Shown here: one piece after another, positions 59,986 to 64,000 of the stretch
How positions within the stretch are numbered: position 1 is the stretch's first letter
Layout: each line of letters starts with the position of its first letter
Assembly: GCF_000688295.1 (NCBI RefSeq)
Contig: NZ_JHZF01000015.1
Location: forward strand, 62,001-126,000
Source: Pseudooceanicola nanhaiensis DSM 18065
Lineage (GTDB): Bacteria; Pseudomonadota; Alphaproteobacteria; Rhodobacterales; Rhodobacteraceae
Direction: 5' to 3'
DNA length: 64,000 bases
Position numbers and translations under genes: made by a program
Notes under the pieces: model-generated
Databases searched by the model: none
Told to the model about the DNA's origin: nothing
What the model saw: the letters and a program-made list of their open reading frames with translations, nothing else

Positions 59986-61928
59986 GCGGTGTCTCCGGGA
60001 GGGGTAAGTTTCCAGACCGCGTAGGGCCGGGTGTGGGGGTCGAGGGTCAGCCGGTGGTCCCTGGCGTGCCATGTGAAGCTGTTGCCGTGTATCAGGTCCT
60101 TCACCTCGATCGAGGCGTCGGCGGGCAGGCCGAATTCCCAAAGCGGCACCTCGAAACCGAATTCGGCCGGGCGCAGCGGGTCGATCAGCACGTGGAAGAG
60201 GACGTAGCTGCCGGTATGCCGGTCGAACCGGCCGTAATAGAGCACCTCGTCATGGTAGGCCGTGAAGAACCGCAGGTTGGTGAAGTCCTTCATGGCCGGT
60301 TCGCTCCGGCGCAGCGTGTTGATGAAGGTGACGTCGTCGCGGATCGAGGCGGGATCGTCGAAATCGCGGTGCTTCAGCTCGTATTTCTCGCTGTCGACGT
60401 ATTCCTCGCGGCCGGGCAGGGGCGTGCCCTCGCACAGCTCGAAGCCCGAATACATCCCCCAGTTTCCGACCAGGGATCCTGCCATGATGACCCGCGTGCG
60501 GAATCCGGGCCGGCCGGAGGTCTGGTTGAAGATCGGGTTGATGTCGGGCGTGTTGGTGAAGAAGTTCGGCCGCATGTAGTCCCGGCAGTTCTCCGTCGTC
60601 AGCTCGGTCAGGTACGCCGTCAGTTCTTCCTTCGTGTTGCGCCAGGTGTAGTAGGTGTAGCTCTGGTCGAAGCCGAACTTGGCGAGGCGCTTCATCACCT
60701 TCGGGCGGGTGAAGGCCTCGGACAGGAAGATCGTGTCGGGATGGCGGGCCTGCACGTCGGCGATCAGCCATTCCCAGAAGGGGAAAGGCTTGGTGTGGGG
60801 ATTGTCCACGCGGAAGACCAGCACGCCGTGACCGGCCCAGAAGAGGAACAGGTCCCGGATCGCCTCCCACAGCGGGACATTCGGGACGTCGTCGTCGAGA
60901 TAGTAGCGGAAGTTGACGATGTCCTCGTACTTCTTCGGCGGGTTCTCGGCATACTTGATCGTGCCGTCCGGGCGCCGCTCGAACCAGTCGGGATGCTCGG
61001 CGATCCACGGGTGGTCGGGCGAGGCGTTGAGCGCGATGTCCATCGCGATTTCGAGCCCGTGCTCCGCGGCGGCGGCGATCAGCGCCTCGAAATCCTCCAT
61101 CGTGCCCAGTTCGGGGTGGAGCGCATCCATCCCGCCCTCGGACGACCCGATGGCATAGGGAGAGCCGACATCGCCCGGCTCGGCCTTGAGCGTGTTGTTG
61201 CGGCCCTTGCGGTTGGTCTGCCCGATCGGGTGGATCGGCGGGAAGTAGAGCACGTCGAACCCCATGCCGGCGACGTAGGGCAGGTGGTCGATCACGTCCC
61301 GGAAGGTGCCGTGCCGGTCGCCGGGGCCGATCGAGCGGGGGAAGAGTTCGTACCAGGCCGAGAAGGCGGCGCGCTCGCGCGAGACGCGGACCTCCTGCCC
61401 CCGTGACCGGGTGAGGCTGGCGCGCGGGCCGTTCGCGGCCATGTAGTCGCGGGTCTCCTCGGACAGGATCGTGTCCATGTCGCCGCGCTTGGCGGCGCTG
61501 CGCAGGGCCTTGATGCGATCACCCTCGCCACGCCGCGCCTTCATCCCGGCCAGCATGATCGAGAGCTCCTGCAACTCGACCGAGACGTCCTGCTGCGCGC
61601 CGAGCTTCTTCAGCGTGTCGCGCCGCCAGGTGGCGAAGACGTCGCGCCAGGCGACGACATGAAAGCGCGCCGGCCCCGGCTTGCCGAAGCGGACATCCGC
61701 GCCCCACATGTCGTTGTCGATATGGCGCATCCGCGCCTCGGTCCCGTCGTCCAGCACCACCGCCGCGGCAATCACCTCGTGCCCGTCGCTGAAGATGTCG
61801 GCGCTCACGCGCACGGGCCAGCCCGACACGACCTTGGCCGGGTAATCCCCGTCCTCGACCCGCGGCCGCAGGTTCTCGATGACCACGCGCTGCTGCGCCA
61901 ATTCGGTGATGTTGTCCGTCACGTGCAC
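59982..61928 (-). CDS. glgE: Alpha-1,4-glucan:maltose-1-phosphate maltosyltransferase
   Basis: 648 residues, GH13 subfamily 3. It extends alpha-1,4-glucan by maltosyl units from maltose-1-phosphate. N-terminal beta and helical-bundle domains (GWPVRVSADIFSDGHEVIAA) are followed by the barrel: WYELFPRSIGPGDRHGTFRD, VLYFPPIHPIGQTNRKGRNN, the nucleophile Asp in VFRVDNPHTKPFPFWEW and the acid Glu in IFLSEAFTRPKVMKRLAKFG. GTG start with GGAGAGGGC upstream; a second GTG six bases later is possible. First gene of the operon, with an EcfG-like promoter about 45 bases upstream. No glgA or glgC is nearby, so this is probably the local glucan-building route. Confidence 0.96.
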   Translation of the reverse strand: MHVTDNITELAQQRVVIENLRPRVEDGDYPAKVVSGWPVRVSADIFSDGHEVIAAAVVLDDGTEARMRHIDNDMWGADVRFGKPGPARFHVVAWRDVFATWRRDTLKKLGAQQDVSVELQELSIMLAGMKARRGEGDRIKALRSAAKRGDMDTILSEETRDYMAANGPRASLTRSRGQEVRVSRERAAFSAWYELFPRSIGPGDRHGTFRDVIDHLPYVAGMGFDVLYFPPIHPIGQTNRKGRNNTLKAEPGDVGSPYAIGSSEGGMDALHPELGTMEDFEALIAAAAEHGLEIAMDIALNASPDHPWIAEHPDWFERRPDGTIKYAENPPKKYEDIVNFRYYLDDDVPNVPLWEAIRDLFLFWAGHGVLVFRVDNPHTKPFPFWEWLIADVQARHPDTIFLSEAFTRPKVMKRLAKFGFDQSYTYYTWRNTKEELTAYLTELTTENCRDYMRPNFFTNTPDINPIFNQTSGRPGFRTRVIMAGSLVGNWGMYSGFELCEGTPLPGREEYVDSEKYELKHRDFDDPASIRDDVTFINTLRRSEPAMKDFTNLRFFTAYHDEVLYYGRFDRHTGSYVLFHVLIDPLRPAEFGFEVPLWEFGLPADASIEVKDLIHGNSFTWHARDHRLTLDPHTRPYAVWKLTPPGDTA

Positions 61929-61973
61929 GCCCTCTCCGGCTTGGCCCGGGCAAACCGGGCGTCCACCCCGGTG

Positions 61974-61998
61974 AACCTTCGGGTCCCGTTTTCGTTCC
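61974..61998 (-). promoter_or_regulatory. EcfG-like promoter of the trehalose/glucan operon
   Basis: On the minus strand: GGAAC (61998-61994), 16 bases, GGTT (61977-61974). This differs from the GGAAC-N16-CGTT consensus at one base. It ends 45 bases before the glgE start and starts 30 bases past the sigma-factor gene. Confidence 0.55.
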
Positions 61999-62027
61999 AG
62001 CAGCCTGACGGCGGTCCTCCGCGCATC

Positions 62028-62528
62028 TCAGGCGTTTCCTTCGAGATCATCGACGACCATCGAGCGGGCGCGCGCCACGCGGCTCTTCACCGTGCCGATG
62101 GCGCAATGGCAGATTTCCGAGCTTTCCTCGTAGCTGAGCCCCAGCATGACGACGAGGACGAGCGTCTCGCGGTAATGCTCGGGCAGGCGGTTCACCGCGG
62201 CCATCAGCTCGGTCCCGCGCACGGTCCATTCCTGCGTCGGCTGCGAGATCACCTCGCCGGAAACGCAGTCCTGGGCGCCGGTGGTCTCTCGCGCGCGCTT
62301 GGCCCAGTTCGAATAATGCGTGTTGCGCATGATGGTGAAGAGCCACGCGCGCAGGTTGGTGCCGGCGTGGAACAGCTCGGCCCGTGCGATCGCCTTGGTC
62401 AGGGTTTCCTGCACGAGATCGTCGGCATCGTCGGGATTGCGCGCAAGCGATCGGCCATAGGCGCGCAGCGCCGGAATGAACGTGACGACCTGGTCCGATA
62501 CAAGGGTTCGATGTTCGCCGTCGGGCAT
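62028..62528 (-). CDS. ECF sigma factor, EcfG-like (general stress response)
   Basis: 166 residues with sigma regions 2 (FIPALRAYGRSLARNPDDAD, then DLVQETLTKAIARAELFHAG and TNLRAWLFTIMRNTHYSNWA) and 4 (LPEHYRETLVLVVMLGLSYE, then IGTVKSRVARARSMVV). The GTNLRAWLFTI..N pattern is characteristic of the ECF15/EcfG group of alphaproteobacteria, which directs RNA polymerase to GGAAC/CGTT promoters under stress. Exactly such a promoter lies upstream of this gene. The usual nepR and phyR neighbours are missing, so this may be a secondary EcfG copy. ATG 62528 (MPDGEHRTL) starts the conserved part. Confidence 0.85.
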   Translation of the reverse strand: MPDGEHRTLVSDQVVTFIPALRAYGRSLARNPDDADDLVQETLTKAIARAELFHAGTNLRAWLFTIMRNTHYSNWAKRARETTGAQDCVSGEVISQPTQEWTVRGTELMAAVNRLPEHYRETLVLVVMLGLSYEESSEICHCAIGTVKSRVARARSMVVDDLEGNA

Positions 62529-62656
62529 CCGGAACGATCCTCGCGCGTGGGGTAGCGCGGCACGCCGGAGGCCTCTTGCGGGCGTCTCTCGGGATGTCGC
62601 GCAGGGCGAGGAAAGGCGCGGCGCAACGGCCCGGCATGTCCTGCCCACGCCCGGTT

Positions 62657-62681
62657 AACGCCGGGAGAGGCGACGCGTTCC
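62657..62681 (-). promoter_or_regulatory. EcfG-type promoter upstream of the sigma gene
   Basis: Minus strand: GGAAC (62681-62677), 16 bases, CGTT (62660-62657), a perfect consensus match, 128 bases before the sigma-factor start. It suggests the sigma factor is produced under general-stress control, possibly by itself. Confidence 0.65.
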
Positions 62682-62739
62682 AATATCAGCGGTCATATCT
62701 CGGGGTAAAGAACACTAACGCCGCATTAATAAGCGGACG

Positions 62740-63480
62740 TCAGTCGAGATGCAGCGGACCCTGGCCATAGAGATAGGCGGTGTTGAACCGCCCGATGTCT
62801 TTCAGCGCCGCGTGATCGAGCACCGAGACCCGCCCGCGCGAGATGTCGGCGACCCCGGTTTCCCGCAGCTTCCGGACCACGCGGTTGAGGTGGATCGGCG
62901 TCGTCCCGCAGGCGTCCGCCAGTTCCGCCTGCGTCAGCGGGAAGGCGAAGCCCGTGGGTTGCGCAAGCCCGACGAAATCCAGCCGCTGCCAGGTCTCCGC
63001 GATCAGATGCGCCAGCCGTCCGTCCGCGCTGAGCTGTTCCAGCTTGAGGATCCATTCGCGGTGGATCGCGGCGTCGAGCAGGGTGGAGAACCAGAGCATC
63101 CGCATCAGCTGCGGCTTCTTCGGGATCAGCGCCTCGAGCCTGGCGTGCTTGACGTAGCCGATCTGCACCGGGCCGATGGACACGACATCATGGTCGAGCC
63201 GCTTCAGCGCGAAGGCATGCAGGTCCACGAAATCGCCGGGGACGTGCAGGGCCACGATGTGCCGCTTGCCTTCCTCGCGGATGACGCGGGCGACGAAGCC
63301 CTCGATCAGCAGCGTGCTCTGGTCGAGCACGTCGCCGCGTTCGAGGATCGTGTGCGCCGTGGTGAACCGCTCCACGTCGTGGAACAGGTTCTCGATGGTT
63401 CCGCAATCGTCTGCAGACAACTGGCTCCGGCCACGACCGCGCAGGAACCGGTGGCTCAGCGGATACGCTTCTCTTGACAT
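62740..63480 (-). CDS. Crp/Fnr family transcriptional regulator
   Basis: 246 residues: a cyclic-nucleotide-binding-like beta barrel (TILERGDVLDQSTLLIEGFV, then HIVALHVPGDFVDLHAFALK) and a C-terminal winged helix (FPLTQAELADACGTTPIHLN, then RVVRKLRETGVADISRG). No Fnr-type N-terminal Cys cluster is present, so it is not an Fe-S oxygen sensor. Two adjacent ATGs (63483, 63480) exist; the second has GGAAG at better spacing. It lies between the sigma gene and the divergent otsB-type gene, and an EcfG-like promoter precedes it. The ligand is unknown. Confidence 0.9.
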   Translation of the reverse strand: MSREAYPLSHRFLRGRGRSQLSADDCGTIENLFHDVERFTTAHTILERGDVLDQSTLLIEGFVARVIREEGKRHIVALHVPGDFVDLHAFALKRLDHDVVSIGPVQIGYVKHARLEALIPKKPQLMRMLWFSTLLDAAIHREWILKLEQLSADGRLAHLIAETWQRLDFVGLAQPTGFAFPLTQAELADACGTTPIHLNRVVRKLRETGVADISRGRVSVLDHAALKDIGRFNTAYLYGQGPLHLD

Positions 63481-63596
63481 CATACTTCCACTTGTGACTG
63501 CTCGCTTCACCTGCCCGACGCGATGTCGCGGCGCCGACCGGATAAACATATGTTAATCTTGAATCACCCGCTATCTGGCAAAGCCGATTATCCGTC

Positions 63597-63621
63597 AACC
63601 GATGCTTGGCGGGAACGTTCC
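63597..63621 (-). promoter_or_regulatory. EcfG-like promoter of the Crp/Fnr gene
   Basis: Minus strand: GGAAC (63621-63617), 16 bases, GGTT (63600-63597), the same variant as before glgE. It lies 117 bases upstream of the Crp/Fnr start. Confidence 0.5.
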
Positions 63622-63624
63622 CGC
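63609..63624. promoter_or_regulatory. 16-base perfect palindrome in the otsB/Crp divergent promoter
   Basis: GCGGGAACGTTCCCGC, perfectly symmetric, 27 bases before the otsB-type ATG. It overlaps the GGAAC of the leftward EcfG-like promoter, so a protein bound here would affect both directions. Confidence 0.5.
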
Positions 63625-63650
63625 ATTTCGCGCGGGCGTGATCCGTCGGC

Positions 63651-64000
63651 ATGGACGGGCTGCACCGCGTGACCTCTCCGCAGCCTGCGCCGCCGCCGTC
63701 CGTCCTCGACTGGACGCGCCACGCCCTGTTCCTCGATTTCGACGGCACGCTGGCGCCGCTTGTGGCCCGACCCGAAGATGTCGTCATGGCGGCTTCCACG
63801 CGGGAGCTGATCTCCACCGCGATGCGCGTGACGGACGGTGCCGTGGCGGTGATCTCGGGACGCGCGCTCGACGATCTGGCCGGCATGCTGGGCCCGCTCA
63901 GCCCGGCGATGTCCGGCTCGCACGGGGCCGAGGTGCGCCTGACCGGCGGCGACGCGCAAAGCGGTTCGATCGACGGCGGCGCGCTCGACGGGGCGTTTGC
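63651..64000 (+). CDS. otsB: Trehalose-6-phosphate phosphatase, N-terminal part (runs off window)
   Basis: About 116 residues are visible. The HAD phosphatase motif I is ALFLDFDGTLAPLV, with the nucleophile Asp and the acid/base Asp of DFDGT. It is followed by TDGAVAVISGRALDDLAGML and a motif near SGSHGAEVRL, all as in OtsB. It would dephosphorylate trehalose-6-phosphate to trehalose. The gene is cut at the window end; otsA would be expected downstream but cannot be seen. A GTG at 63669 is an alternative start. It adds a third trehalose route beside the TreS and TreYZ routes. Confidence 0.85.
   Translation, partial: MDGLHRVTSPQPAPPPSVLDWTRHALFLDFDGTLAPLVARPEDVVMAASTRELISTAMRVTDGAVAVISGRALDDLAGMLGPLSPAMSGSHGAEVRLTGGDAQSGSIDGGALDGAF

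Noticed and set aside
56848-60024. Rightward frame of about 1050 codons opposite treS
   Set aside because: The opposite strand carries TreS/maltokinase with all catalytic motifs; this frame shows none.
63612-63636. Rightward EcfG-type promoter for otsB using the same palindrome
   Set aside because: GGAAC is present on the plus strand, but the sequence 16 and 17 bases later is CGGG/GGGC, not CGTT.

Overview
The window is GC-rich, gene-dense DNA that most resembles an alphaproteobacterium of the family Rhodobacteraceae. The evidence is gene content and order: a short HisG that needs HisZ, downstream of hisS; a DUF1489 protein; a class II (B12) ribonucleotide reductase; a LolA/lytic transglycosylase/dnaE neighbourhood; and an EcfG-like sigma factor with GGAAC-N16-CGTT promoters. 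No rRNA, tRNA or CRISPR array was seen.

Layout. 1-12.7 kb is core chromosome: an AEC transporter end, a lytic transglycosylase lipoprotein, lolA, dnaE, a flavodoxin-like protein, slyX, the overlapping hisS-hisZ-hisG operon, a DUF1489 gene and nrdJ. 12.7-19.6 kb is an accessory island: small genes of unknown function, 1.1 kb of palindrome-rich DNA without a convincing gene, a truncated IS5-type transposase, an AT-rich acquired gene with a HEPN-like motif, and a complete IS407-group element that has cut off the start of a ParB-like gene. 19.6-22.1 kb holds a SHOCT protein, a transglutaminase-like protease and YaeQ. 22.2-24.3 kb is a LysR regulator divergent from a SnoaL-like/SDR pair. 24.4-27.4 kb is a copper module: a Cys-rich four-helix Cu protein, an ion-channel-like protein, a copA remnant, a SHOCT membrane protein, and copZ behind a CueR-type promoter. 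27.6-30.5 kb has a serine hydrolase, a TetR regulator and a DJ-1/PfpI protein.

30.6-38.7 kb is a catabolic cluster. A GntR regulator and a ribose-type ABC importer run leftward. A broken type-2 malate/lactate dehydrogenase, an Fe-type alcohol dehydrogenase, an aldehyde dehydrogenase and an alpha/beta hydrolase run rightward. Then come a Ca/Na antiporter, a TetR regulator divergent from a probable N-methylproline demethylase, and an AceE-like 2-oxoacid dehydrogenase E1 divergent from an Lrp regulator.

46.5-61.9 kb is the most striking part. It is one leftward seven-gene operon, glgE - treS/maltokinase fusion - glgB - glgX - treZ - malQ - treY, in which all genes except the glgB/glgX pair overlap. 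It encodes both trehalose to alpha-glucan (TreS, maltokinase, GlgE, GlgB) and alpha-glucan to trehalose (GlgX, TreY, TreZ), with MalQ for maltodextrin recycling. Directly upstream are an EcfG-like sigma factor, a Crp/Fnr regulator and a divergent otsB-type phosphatase. EcfG-type promoter matches lie upstream of glgE, the sigma gene itself, the Crp/Fnr gene and the copper protein at 24.5 kb, which suggests general-stress control of the trehalose/glucan cycle.
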